Part shown: positions 17,177 through 25,180 of the stretch, in pieces
Numbering within the stretch: position 1 is the first letter of the stretch
Layout of the letters: each line of letters opens with the position of its first letter
Notes under the pieces: generated by a model
Told to the model about the DNA's origin: nothing
Seen by the model: the letters and a program-made list of their open reading frames with translations, nothing else
Database searches by the model: none
Made by a program: the position numbers and the translations under genes
Source: Streptomyces pseudovenezuelae
GTDB taxonomy: Bacteria; Actinomycetota; Actinomycetes; Streptomycetales; Streptomycetaceae
DNA length: 64,000 nucleotides
Direction of reading: 5' to 3'
Assembly: GCF_029892565.1 (NCBI RefSeq)
Contig: NZ_JARXVH010000007.1
Span: 1 to 64,000 of the forward strand

Positions 17177-17334
17177 GCCGGGAATCTCCTAGCGGGGGGT
17201 ATGTGCCGGCCGCCTTCTGATGTCCTTCTGGCCGGGCACGACGTCCAGCATGCCGCCCGCGCGAGGAATCACCCAGGCCACGGCTCTGCCTACGTCCACT
17301 GTGCCTACCACTGGCGGGGTCAGGATGCTGTGCG

Positions 17335-17357
17335 TACGACCGGGGATACTGGTCGTA
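17335..17357. promoter_or_regulatory. Operator straddling a leaderless promoter
   Basis: The inverted repeat TACGACC-N9-GGTCGTA spans 17335-17357. Its 9-base spacer contains the -10 box GATACT (17345-17350), which is followed by six bases and the ATG at 17357. A protein bound here would cover the promoter of the regulator gene, so autorepression by the MmyB-type protein is likely. Confidence 0.65.
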
Positions 17358-18268
17358 TGGACGAACAGCCCGATCCCGTGCGGGAGGCCGCCGGCTCCCT
17401 CGACCCGCGTGCCGAGCTCAGCGAGTTCCTGCGCACCCGGCGGGCCCGGCTGAAGCCGGAGGACGTGGGACTGCCCGACTTCGGGCGGCACCGGCGGGTG
17501 CCGGGGCTGCGCCGCGAGGAGCTGGCGCAGCTGGCGGGCGTCTCGGTGGCCTACTACACGCGGCTGGAGCAGGGCAACGGGCGGAACGTGTCGACCGAGG
17601 TGCTGGACTCGATCGCGCGGGCGCTGCGGCTGACCGACGCCGAGCACTCGCATCTGACGCATCTCGCGAAGCCGAAGGCCAAGAAGAGGCAGACGGCGGC
17701 GTGCACCCGGCAGCAGGTGCGGCCGGCGCTGCAGGGGCTGCTGGACACGATGGACAGCGTGCCCGCCTACATCTCGGGGCGGCGCACGGAGATCCTCGCC
17801 TGGAACCGGATGGCGGCGGCGGTCTTCGGCGACTGGGGAGAGCTGCCGCCACACGAGCGGAACTGGGCGCGGCTGGTGTTCCTTCGGCCCGACTACAAGG
17901 ACCTCTTCATCGACTGGGAGCAGAAGGCGATCGACATCGTCTGCGTGCTCCGGATGGACGCGGGCCGCTGCTCCGACGACCCCCGGCTGTCCACGCTGGT
18001 CGGCGAACTCTCCGTCAAGAGCGAGGACTTCCGCCGTCTGTGGGCCACCCATGACGTCAAGGAGAAGAACCACGGCGTCAAGCACATGCGCCACCCCCTG
18101 GTCGGCGAACTGGCCCTTCACTTCGAGTCGTTCAGACTGACCGACGAGTCGGAACAGGGCCTGGTCGCGTACCACGCGGAACCGGGGTCCGCCTCGGCGG
18201 AGTCACTGCGGTTGCTGGCGAGTTGGGGAGCGGACGCCACGCGAGCGGACACCGCCGACCGACTCTGA
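17357..18268 (+). CDS. MmyB-type XRE transcriptional regulator
   Basis: A 303-residue regulator. The helix-turn-helix lies at about residues 20-95 (FLRTRRARLKPEDVGLP, PGLRREELAQLAGVSVAYYTRLEQG). The MmyB-like sensor domain covers about 115-285 (PAYISGRRTEILAWNRMAAAVFGDW, RLVFLRPDYKDLFIDWE, KHMRHPLVGELALHFESF). Its ATG follows a -10 box by six bases with no ribosome binding site, so the mRNA is probably leaderless. It is divergent from the zinc alcohol dehydrogenase, a likely target. Confidence 0.9.
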   Translation: MDEQPDPVREAAGSLDPRAELSEFLRTRRARLKPEDVGLPDFGRHRRVPGLRREELAQLAGVSVAYYTRLEQGNGRNVSTEVLDSIARALRLTDAEHSHLTHLAKPKAKKRQTAACTRQQVRPALQGLLDTMDSVPAYISGRRTEILAWNRMAAAVFGDWGELPPHERNWARLVFLRPDYKDLFIDWEQKAIDIVCVLRMDAGRCSDDPRLSTLVGELSVKSEDFRRLWATHDVKEKNHGVKHMRHPLVGELALHFESFRLTDESEQGLVAYHAEPGSASAESLRLLASWGADATRADTADRL

Positions 18269-18272
18269 CCGC

Positions 18273-19043
18273 TCACCCCTGATACGGCGGCATGGCCCCC
18301 CAACTCCACTTGGGCACCGGCTGCTCCGCCGGCGGCTCCGCGTCGGGGCCCGAGAAGTAGACCGCCAGCCTGGTCCCCCACTCCACGTACGCCAGGAACG
18401 CTGAGCGGAATTCCGCGTCCGTGGGGAGGCCTGCCTCGTCTGCCGCGTCCTGGATGAGGTTGACCCAGCGGCGGCGCTGGGGCTCGGTGATGTGTTTGCC
18501 GGCGTGCATCGAGACCATGTGGGCGTGGCCGCCCTGGGTGCGGGAGTAGGTCGCCGGGCCGCCGAAGACCTCGCCGAGCCAGTGGGCGACGTGCTCCGCG
18601 TGCTCGGGGGCCAGATCGGCGAAGAGCGGGGACAGGAGGTCGTCCTTGACGACCTTGTCGTAGAAGGCCGACGTCAGACGGGAGAAGGCCTCGTCGCCGC
18701 CCGCCCAGCCATACAGCGTCGGCACCGCCGCGCCCGGCCCGCGCACCGACGTCGGCTTGTAGTGGCGCATCTCATCGATGTTCTCGATGTACGGGCGGAT
18801 CTCCGCGAGGAAGCCGGGGAACAGCTCCGAGCTGCGGAAGCCCTTCAGGTGGTCCTCGGTCGAGGTCCAGACGATGCGCAGGATGAAGTGCTCGAAGTCC
18901 TCCTCGCAGCGGGCCAGTTCGTAGTCGACGCACTCCGGCGCCGCCGCCAGCTGGGCCGCCGCGCGCGTGTACGCGGCCAGGAACTCGGCCGAGCGGGTCT
19001 CCGGGATGCGGTAGCGGACGTACTCGACGGTCTGTGTGGTCAT
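18273..19043 (-). CDS. Antibiotic-biosynthesis-monooxygenase/truncated haemoglobin fusion
   Basis: A 256-residue chimera. Residues 1-100 form a ferredoxin-like ABM domain (EYVRYRIPETRSAEFLAAY, CEEDFEHFILRIVW). Residues 108-240 are a group II truncated haemoglobin, with YGWAGGDEAFSRLTSAFYDKV, the WLGEVFGGP region and proximal His180 in MHAGKHITEPQRRRW. Such fusions have been reported in Streptomyces avermitilis. The globin could deliver oxygen to the monooxygenase or handle NO or other oxidants; the substrate is unknown. The start is ATG 19043 with GGTGAG upstream. Confidence 0.9.
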   Translation of the reverse strand: MTTQTVEYVRYRIPETRSAEFLAAYTRAAAQLAAAPECVDYELARCEEDFEHFILRIVWTSTEDHLKGFRSSELFPGFLAEIRPYIENIDEMRHYKPTSVRGPGAAVPTLYGWAGGDEAFSRLTSAFYDKVVKDDLLSPLFADLAPEHAEHVAHWLGEVFGGPATYSRTQGGHAHMVSMHAGKHITEPQRRRWVNLIQDAADEAGLPTDAEFRSAFLAYVEWGTRLAVYFSGPDAEPPAEQPVPKWSWGAMPPYQG

Positions 19044-19105
19044 GCGCTCACCGAAACACGCGAGGCCCACCGGACGCGGTACTTCCGGCGGGGCCTTCGG
19101 ACGTG

Positions 19106-19633
19106 TCAGCGCTGGGCGTAATGGATCAGCGCGACCTCCAGTTCCAGGGTCACCTTGTCGGCGAGCAGGCGGCCGCCCCAACTCACGTCCCAGTCCCTGC
19201 GGTTGAGGGTTCCCCGGCCGGTGAAAGAGACGCCGGAACCTGTGTCGGTCACTTCCAGGTCCACGGTGACCGGGCGGGTAGTGCCACGCACTGTCAGGTC
19301 GCCGGTGAGGGTGAAGCGGGTCGCGCCGGTCTGTCGTACGCGCGTTGAGGTGAAGGTGATGTCCGGGTGGTGGTCGCCGTCCAGGAAGTCGGCGCCGCGC
19401 AGGTGCTCGTCGCGGCGGGCGTTGCCGGTCTGCAGGCCCCGCGTGCGGATGGTCAGCCGGACCTCCGACTTCGACGGGTCCTCACCGTCCAGATGCGCAC
19501 TGCCCTCGAACTCCTCGAACCGCCCGCGCACCTTGCTGATCAGCACGGCCCGCGAGACGAACCCGATCCGGGTGCGGGCGGTGTCGAGGACGTAGTCGCC
19601 GGTGAGCGCGGTCTGCTGCGACAGTTCGTTCAT
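19106..19633 (-). CDS. YceI family isoprenoid-binding-type protein
   Basis: A 175-residue lipocalin-like YceI protein (GDYVLDTARTRIGFVSRAVLISKVRGRFEEFEG, LRGADFLDGDHHPDITFTS, DLTVRGTTRPVTVDLEV, RRDWDVSW). Family members bind polyisoprenoid or quinone-like lipids in a beta-barrel. It has no signal peptide, so it is cytoplasmic. The promoter at 19680-19706 matches that of the divergent ECF41 sigma factor, so it is probably a direct target of that sigma factor. Confidence 0.92.
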   Translation of the reverse strand: MNELSQQTALTGDYVLDTARTRIGFVSRAVLISKVRGRFEEFEGSAHLDGEDPSKSEVRLTIRTRGLQTGNARRDEHLRGADFLDGDHHPDITFTSTRVRQTGATRFTLTGDLTVRGTTRPVTVDLEVTDTGSGVSFTGRGTLNRRDWDVSWGGRLLADKVTLELEVALIHYAQR

Positions 19634-19679
19634 GGTCTTCCTCCTGGCTCTCTGGCTCCCTGGGGTGTCACAGGGGTAC

Positions 19680-19706
19680 GACGAGAGGGGCCCCCGGAAT
19701 GTCAGG
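19680..19706 (-). promoter_or_regulatory. ECF41-type promoter for yceI
   Basis: On the minus strand CCTGACA (19700-19706) is followed after exactly 16 bp by CGTC (19680-19683). This resembles the ECF41 consensus TGTCACA-N16-CGTC. Several spacer bases (TTCCGG at the start, and GTA after CGTC) match the partner promoter at 19721-19747. Confidence 0.75.
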
Positions 19707-19720
19707 TGGGGCCGGCCCGG

Positions 19721-19747
19721 CCTCACATTCCGGTCCACCGTGTCGTC
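19721..19747 (+). promoter_or_regulatory. ECF41-type autoregulatory promoter
   Basis: CCTCACA (19721-19727), a 16-bp spacer, then CGTC (19744-19747). It matches its divergent twin base for base at both boxes except one position and shares TTCCGG after the -35. It lies 44 bases before the ATG of the sigma factor gene, so the sigma factor probably drives its own expression. Confidence 0.75.
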
Positions 19748-19790
19748 GTATCCATGAAGGGAACCTGCGATCCGTGAGGGAGGGACCGGC

Positions 19791-20720
19791 ATGAGTGAGG
19801 AGTCGGCCGAGGCGGGGCTCGACGCGATCATGAGCGAGCGGCGTCAACTGATCAATCTCGGCTACCGGTTGCTCGGCTCGCTGGCCGACGCCGAGGACGT
19901 CGTGCAGGAGACGTACGCCCGGTGGTACGCGATGCCGGTGCCGCAGCGGGACGCCGTCGCGTCGCCCGGCGGGTGGCTGACGACGGTCGCGAGCCGCATC
20001 TGTTTCGACCTGCTCCGCTCGGCGCGGGCACGGCGGGAGCGGTACGTCGGTGAGTGGATCCCGGAGCCGGTGCCCGACCGTACGGAGTGGACCGCTGGGC
20101 GGGCAAGCGGCGCCTCGGCGGATCCGGCCGACCGGGTCACCCTCGACGAGTCGGTCAACATGGCCTTCCTCGTCGTGCTGGAGTCGATGACCCCGGCCGA
20201 GCGCGTCGCGTTCGTCCTGCACGACGTCTTCCGGTTCTCGTTCGCCGACGTGGCCGAGATCGTCGGTCGTACGCCGGGAGCGTGCCGTCAGCTGGCCTCG
20301 TCCGCCCGGCGGCGTATCCGCGCGTCACGGTCGTCGGCGACTCCGGCAACTCCGGCGGCCCAACGCGCCGACGTCGTCCGGCACTTCAAGGAGGCGTGGG
20401 AGGCCCAGGACATCGACGCCCTCGTCCGCCTCCTCGATCCCGACGCCACGGCGACCGGTGACGGCGGCGGTCTCGCCAGTGCCGCGCTCCGGCCGATCCG
20501 CGGCGGCGAGCCGGTCGCCCGCTTCTTCGCCGAACTCCTCGCCAAGGCACCCGCCGAGGTGATCGTCCTGGAACGTACGGTCAACGGGCAGGCGGGGCTG
20601 GTGGCGCAGGTGGACGGTGTCACGGAGGTGGTGCTGGCCTTCGATGTCGCGGGCGACCGGATCCGGCACATCTGGGGCGTGCGGAATCCCGAGAAACTCC
20701 GTTCCTGGACGACGAGTTGA
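19791..20720 (+). CDS. ECF41-family RNA polymerase sigma factor
   Basis: A 309-residue ECF sigma factor. Region 2 (about residues 15-85) contains YRLLGSLADAEDVVQETYARW, and region 4 (about 125-185) contains AFVLHDVFRFSFADVAEIVGRTPGACRQL. A SnoaL-like C-terminal domain (about 195-309) replaces a separate anti-sigma factor. The ECF41 marks are present: a linker GEWIPEPV (WLPE-type), DGGG in the SnoaL domain and NPEKL at the C-terminus. The C-terminal domain is known to tune activity in this family. The divergent yceI gene has the same promoter type. Confidence 0.93.
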   Translation: MSEESAEAGLDAIMSERRQLINLGYRLLGSLADAEDVVQETYARWYAMPVPQRDAVASPGGWLTTVASRICFDLLRSARARRERYVGEWIPEPVPDRTEWTAGRASGASADPADRVTLDESVNMAFLVVLESMTPAERVAFVLHDVFRFSFADVAEIVGRTPGACRQLASSARRRIRASRSSATPATPAAQRADVVRHFKEAWEAQDIDALVRLLDPDATATGDGGGLASAALRPIRGGEPVARFFAELLAKAPAEVIVLERTVNGQAGLVAQVDGVTEVVLAFDVAGDRIRHIWGVRNPEKLRSWTTS

Positions 20721-20751
20721 GGGGTGCGGGGTGAGCCCGCGTCCGGAATGC

Positions 20752-20790
20752 GAACGGCCCGCCGGAAGCTGTGCCTCCGGCGGGCCGTTC
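20752..20790. terminator. Terminator between the sigma factor and peptidase genes
   Basis: A 15-bp perfect stem (20752-20766 with 20776-20790) with a 9-base loop. It follows the ECF41 gene and also lies downstream of the convergent S8 peptidase, so it can stop both transcripts. Confidence 0.8.
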
Positions 20791-20792
20791 AC

Positions 20793-20834
20793 ATGCGGTA
20801 CTTCATACGCGGTACTTCATGCGCGGTACTTCAC
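20793..20834. repeat. Three tandem 14-bp repeats
   Basis: Units at 20793-20806, 20807-20820 and 20821-20834 share the core GCGGTACTTCA with 1-2 differences. They fill the gap between the terminator hairpin and the end of the peptidase gene. The role is unknown. Confidence 0.8.
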
Positions 20835-20849
20835 GTGCGAGCTAGCGGC

Positions 20850-23800
20850 TCACTTGCCGTAGTACGCGTTGTAGATCGAGATCGTCGACTTGTTGTTCTT
20901 CTTGTCGGCGATCTTGGCGTGGAAGGAGATGGCCTGCCCCTTCGCCGGGTTCTTGACCTTGATCTTGCCGCCCACGACGCTGACCTTCTTCCAGGTCTGG
21001 CCGTAGTCGTAGGAGACGTACACCGCAAGCGACTTGAGGTTGCTGCCCTTGGCCGAGCCCTCGACGGCGACCGGGATGGAGACCGTCTTGCCGGCCTCGA
21101 CCCGGTTGTCCGGGCCCGTGGTCGCGTTGAAGCGGACCGTGGAGGCCGGGAGCTTGGTGAGGGTGGTGCCCTTCTTCGAGCGGAACGTGAAGCTCGCGTC
21201 GATGCGGGTGGAGGCCGCCGCGATCTTGACGCTGCGCTTGACCAAGGTGGTCAGCTTGTAGTCGGCCGCGGCCGACGGAACCTTGAACTCGCCCTCGCCG
21301 AACAGCGGATCGGTGTTGGAGGAGACCTTGGTGCCGTTGCGGTACAGGGTCGTGTCGACCGAGGTGAAGGTCGACGAACCCGGGTGGCCCTTGCCGTCGG
21401 CGAACAGCGGCACGACGCCGTAGATGCTGTTGCCGTCGCGGTACAGACCGAACTGCGAGTTGAGGTGCGGTCCGAAGACGGCCGTGTTGAAGGTCGACGA
21501 GTACGTCTTGCCGCCCTTGTAGGCCTGCGGACTGCCGATCGTGTAGTAGGCCTCCGTCGTCGGGAAGCCGTCCGGGTCGACACCGCCGTACTGCTCGAAG
21601 CTCACATCCCACTTCACGCCACCACCGGTGGACAGGTGCAGAGTGCGGGTGCCGGGCAGGTTCTGCGTGATGCCGATCCCGGAGGCGCCGCTGCTCTCGG
21701 GCAGCCAGCCGATCGCGCTCAGCGCGCCCTTCTTGCCGCTCGCCCCGGAGCCCAGGCCCACCTTCACCTTGGCCAGCTCACTCGCCTTGTAGTGCTTGGT
21801 GTAGCCGTTGGCGAGCTGCTTGACCACGCCGCCGACCGTGGTGTCGTACTCCTCGGTCGTCCCCTTGGTCCAGTGGCCGTCCCACTGCTGGGTCAGCGAC
21901 CCGTCGGTGATCTGGCCGCCGAGGCCCTTGGAGCGGAAGTTCTCGAAGGTGTCCAGCCACCAGCCGAAGCCGTAGCCGGAGTTGCCGACCGTGATCGAGT
22001 AGTCCGCGGAGGCGAACACCGACTTGGCGGCGGTGTCCGGGACGGTGATGTCGACCGGCTTCGCGGTCCGGGCGTCCACCGTGATCGTCGTGTTCTTGGT
22101 GATGCTCAGCTTCGGCTGGGCCAGCCAGTCGATGCCCTTGGTGGCGTCCTCCGGGTCCACGAAGACACCGCTGTCCAGGACGTAACCGCCCTTGGGCACG
22201 CGCGCGGTGACGGTCCCGGAGGCGTCGTACGGCGTGTACCAGGTGTCCTTGCCGAGGCCGGAGACACCGCTCAGGCTCGCGTTGTAGTACGGCGCCGGCT
22301 TGCCGTCACGGCCGATGACCTTCAGCGTGACGTCGTACGACTCCACCTCGCGCTGCACGGCCGCGGCCGTCCGCACGCTCTGGCCGTCGCCCGTCGCGGT
22401 CACGTACGCGGAGTACGCGCCGTCGAGGGTGCCGCCCAGCTTGGTGTTGGCGGTCAGGTCCACGGAGGCCTTGCCGCTGGCCGGGACGGTGACCGTGGTG
22501 GCGCCGAGCTTGAAGAAGCCGGCCGGAGCGGCCTGCCCCTTCGGGTTCGTCGCGGTCGCCGCCAGCTTCAGCGTGACGTCCTTCGTACCGAGATTGCGGT
22601 ACGTCACCTGCTTGGTGACCGGGGTGTCGTCGGTGTGCGGCCACTGCTGGACGCCGAAGCTCACCGACACCGGGTCGGCGATCACCGTCTGCTTGATGGC
22701 CTTGTCGACCTGGATGCGGCCCGAACCCTGCTGGAACGGCGTGTACTTGCCGCCCTTGGTGGATCCGGTCAGCGCGCCCTTCAGCTCGGCGAAGCCCCAG
22801 TCCGGGTGCTCCTGCTTCAGGATCGCCGCCGCGCCCGCCACGTGCGGGGTCGCCATCGACGTACCGGAGATGGTCAGGTAGCCCGGCGGCTTCTCACCGA
22901 CCTCCTTGTCGATGACGCTGCCCGGGGCCGCGGCCGCGGTGATGTCCACGCCGGGCGCGGTCACGTCGGGCTTGATCTGCCCGTCGAGGCCGGGGCCGCG
23001 GCTGGAGAAGGAGGCCAGTACGTCCTTGTCGTCGACCGCGCCGACGGTCAGCGCGTCGGCGGCGCTGCCCGGGGAGCCGATGGTCTGGTCGCCGAAGTCG
23101 CCGTCGTTGCCGGCGGCGATGGCGAACAGGATGCCCTTCTCCTGCGACAGCTTGTTCACCTCGGCTTCGAGCGGGTCGATCGCCGGGGTGTCACCGCCGC
23201 CCAGGCTCAGGTTGACGACATTGGCGCCCTGCTCGGCCGCCCACTCCATGCCCGCGATGATCTGCGAGTCGTCGCCGTAGCCGTCGTCGCTGAGCACCTT
23301 GCCGTTGAGCAGCTTGGCACCCGGGGCGACGCCCTTGTACTTGCCGTTCGACTTCGCGCCCGTGCCGGCCGCGATGGACGCGACGTGCGTGCCGTGGCCG
23401 AACTTGTCGGTGGCGTCGGGCGAGGTGGAGAAGTTCTTGGCCGCGATCACCTGGTCCTTGAGGTCCGGGTGGGTCGCGTCGATGCCGGTGTCGAGGACGG
23501 CGATCTTGACGCCCTTGCCGTCGTAGCCGGCGGCCCACGCGGTGGGGGCGCCGATCTGCGGCACGGACTTGTCGAGGCTGGCCTTGCGGACGCCGTCGAG
23601 CCAGACGTGCGCGATGCCGGAGGCGGTGCTGGAGCCGTTGGTCACGGCGTCCCACAGCTCGGGCGCGTCCTGCTTCGGCGTCTGCACCGCGTCCGCGTTG
23701 AGCGTGGTGAGGCTGTGGCGGAGCTTGCCCGCGTCACGGACGTCGGCCTTCGTCGCGGCGGCGGCGCCCTTGTAGCCGACGATGACCTTCAGTCCCTGCT

Positions 23801-24185
23801 TCTGGGACGCGCGGTTCGTGGCCTTGTCCAACTCCGTTACGTCGAACAGCCGTTGGTCGACCTTGCCGGTCGCGATCAGGCGGGCGACGTCGGCCGGTAC
23901 GACCAGGGTGTGGCCGTCGGCCTTGCGGATCTGGACGGGTATGTGCTCGCGTCCCTTGGCCGGCTCCAGGCCGACGACCCGGCCCTTGGCGTCGACGGCG
24001 ACGCGGTCACCCGTGATCAGGGTGATGTGGTGCTTTGCGGTGAGTGACGACTTGGCCGCCTGGGCCGAAGTGGTGCCCGGCTGCTCGGACTTGGCCTGCG
24101 CCGGGCTGGTCATGCCCGCCGCGAGGGCCACGGCGGCGGCCGCGGCGATCGTGCCCGCGCACGCCTTTTTCACTTGTCTGCGCAA
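20850..24185 (-). CDS. Large secreted S8 (subtilisin-like) serine peptidase
   Basis: An 1111-residue exported protease. A signal peptide (about 1-32) precedes a propeptide-like region. The catalytic triad is Asp232 (VLDTGIDATHP), His264 (GHGTHVAS) and Ser443 (SGTSMATPHVAGAA), with oxyanion Asn360 (AAGNDG). The C-terminal 600 residues contain repeated beta-sandwich modules and end in FHAKIADKKNN. It probably degrades extracellular protein. I place the start at TTG 24185, just after AGGGGGAG; GTG 24173 is the alternative. It follows the ABC operon on the same strand but is separated by a terminator. Confidence 0.93.
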   Translation of the reverse strand: MRRQVKKACAGTIAAAAAVALAAGMTSPAQAKSEQPGTTSAQAAKSSLTAKHHITLITGDRVAVDAKGRVVGLEPAKGREHIPVQIRKADGHTLVVPADVARLIATGKVDQRLFDVTELDKATNRASQKQGLKVIVGYKGAAAATKADVRDAGKLRHSLTTLNADAVQTPKQDAPELWDAVTNGSSTASGIAHVWLDGVRKASLDKSVPQIGAPTAWAAGYDGKGVKIAVLDTGIDATHPDLKDQVIAAKNFSTSPDATDKFGHGTHVASIAAGTGAKSNGKYKGVAPGAKLLNGKVLSDDGYGDDSQIIAGMEWAAEQGANVVNLSLGGGDTPAIDPLEAEVNKLSQEKGILFAIAAGNDGDFGDQTIGSPGSAADALTVGAVDDKDVLASFSSRGPGLDGQIKPDVTAPGVDITAAAAPGSVIDKEVGEKPPGYLTISGTSMATPHVAGAAAILKQEHPDWGFAELKGALTGSTKGGKYTPFQQGSGRIQVDKAIKQTVIADPVSVSFGVQQWPHTDDTPVTKQVTYRNLGTKDVTLKLAATATNPKGQAAPAGFFKLGATTVTVPASGKASVDLTANTKLGGTLDGAYSAYVTATGDGQSVRTAAAVQREVESYDVTLKVIGRDGKPAPYYNASLSGVSGLGKDTWYTPYDASGTVTARVPKGGYVLDSGVFVDPEDATKGIDWLAQPKLSITKNTTITVDARTAKPVDITVPDTAAKSVFASADYSITVGNSGYGFGWWLDTFENFRSKGLGGQITDGSLTQQWDGHWTKGTTEEYDTTVGGVVKQLANGYTKHYKASELAKVKVGLGSGASGKKGALSAIGWLPESSGASGIGITQNLPGTRTLHLSTGGGVKWDVSFEQYGGVDPDGFPTTEAYYTIGSPQAYKGGKTYSSTFNTAVFGPHLNSQFGLYRDGNSIYGVVPLFADGKGHPGSSTFTSVDTTLYRNGTKVSSNTDPLFGEGEFKVPSAAADYKLTTLVKRSVKIAAASTRIDASFTFRSKKGTTLTKLPASTVRFNATTGPDNRVEAGKTVSIPVAVEGSAKGSNLKSLAVYVSYDYGQTWKKVSVVGGKIKVKNPAKGQAISFHAKIADKKNNKSTISIYNAYYGK

Positions 24186-24257
24186 AACTCCCCCTAGCAG
24201 AAGGTCCGGGCGAATACTCCCCATTCACCCGGCCGGGGGTGGTCCCGCACATGCGTG

Positions 24258-24290
24258 CGCCCCCCGGAATACGCAGTATGCCGGGGGGCG
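24258..24290. terminator. Terminator of the MacB-type ABC operon
   Basis: The arms CGCCCCCCGG (24258-24267) and CCGGGGGGCG (24281-24290) pair perfectly, and an inner ATAC/GTAT adds four pairs. It lies downstream of the ATPase gene on the minus strand and just upstream of the peptidase gene. Confidence 0.7.
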
Positions 24291-24390
24291 ATCAGGCACC
24301 TCAAGAGATGAGAGGGCGGTAAGAAGTCGGTCGGAGAACTGTTACGCGACCGCGGGAAAGCCGTTACGTTTTCGCGCGGTTCACGCCCCG

Positions 24391-25074
24391 TCATGCCCCC
24401 GCGTTCTCCTTGACAGTGATGCGCCCCTTGCGGATCGTCGCGACGCGCGGGGCCTTCTTCGCGATCGAGGAATCGTGGGTGACCATGATGAAGGTCAGCC
24501 CCAACTCCTTCCACATACGCTCCAGTACGTCCATGATCTCGTCGCGCATCGACTCGTCGAGGTTGCCGGTGGGCTCGTCGGCGAGCAGCACCTTCGGCTC
24601 CTTCACCAGTGCGCGGGCGATCGCGACGCGCTGCTGCTGACCGCCGGACATCTCCGACGGAAGGTGCCCGAGGCGTTCGCCGAGGCCGACCGACTTCAGT
24701 GCCTCCGCTGCTCGTTCGCGGCGGTCCTTGCCCTTGATGCCGAGGGGGACGAGGGCGGTCTCCACGTTCTCCTGGGCGGTGAGGGTGGGGATGAGGTTGA
24801 AGGACTGGAAGACGAAGCCGATGTTCTCGCTGCGGACCTTGGTCAGCTTCGCCTCGGAGAGCTTGGCCAAGTCGGTGCCGTCGAGGGTGACTTCACCCGC
24901 GGTGGGCCTGTCGAGGGCACCCAGCATCTGGAGCAGGGTGGACTTGCCGCCGCCGGTGGGGCCCTGGATGACCAGGCGGTCGCCGTCTGCGATGGCGAGG
25001 TCGACGCTGTCCAGGGCGACGACTGCTTCCTTGCCGCGGGTGTAGCGCTTGGTGACGCCTCTTAGTTCGTACAT
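24391..25074 (-). CDS. MacB/LolD-type ABC transporter ATP-binding protein
   Basis: A 227-residue ATPase. Walker A is GPTGGGKST (residues 38-46), the Q-loop is FVFQSFNLIP (88-97), the signature is MSGGQQQR (142-149), Walker B is LLADEPTGNLD (163-173), and the switch His is in MVTHD. It belongs to the MacB/LolD/FtsE group, which powers mechanotransmission rather than substrate import. Its partner is the FtsX-domain permease upstream. The start is ATG 25074, with CAGGAGCC upstream. Confidence 0.93.
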   Translation of the reverse strand: MYELRGVTKRYTRGKEAVVALDSVDLAIADGDRLVIQGPTGGGKSTLLQMLGALDRPTAGEVTLDGTDLAKLSEAKLTKVRSENIGFVFQSFNLIPTLTAQENVETALVPLGIKGKDRRERAAEALKSVGLGERLGHLPSEMSGGQQQRVAIARALVKEPKVLLADEPTGNLDESMRDEIMDVLERMWKELGLTFIMVTHDSSIAKKAPRVATIRKGRITVKENAGA

Positions 25075-25102
25075 GGTGGCTCCTGGGAGGATTTGGGGTG
25101 GT

Positions 25103-25170
25103 GCGCTTCGTCGTTTGCTGCCGGCCTGTGGGGGCTGGTCGCGCAGTTCGCCGCGCCCCCTGAGGCCAAT
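25103..25170. repeat. Streptomyces interspersed repeat, copy A
   Basis: It contains the widespread Streptomyces element with core GGCTGGTCGCGCAGTTC followed by C-rich CGCGCCCC. It lies between the permease and ATPase genes of one operon. Copies B (38838) and C (42971) in this window share the GGGGAACnGCGC core on the other strand. Confidence 0.65.
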
Positions 25171-25180
25171 TGCGGAACCG

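Noticed and set aside
20724..24047. A 1107-codon open frame antisense to the S8 peptidase gene
   Set aside because: It is composed of Val/Arg/Gly/Asp-rich low-complexity protein typical of the third-position GC shadow of a real gene. The peptidase on the other strand has a signal peptide and intact triad.
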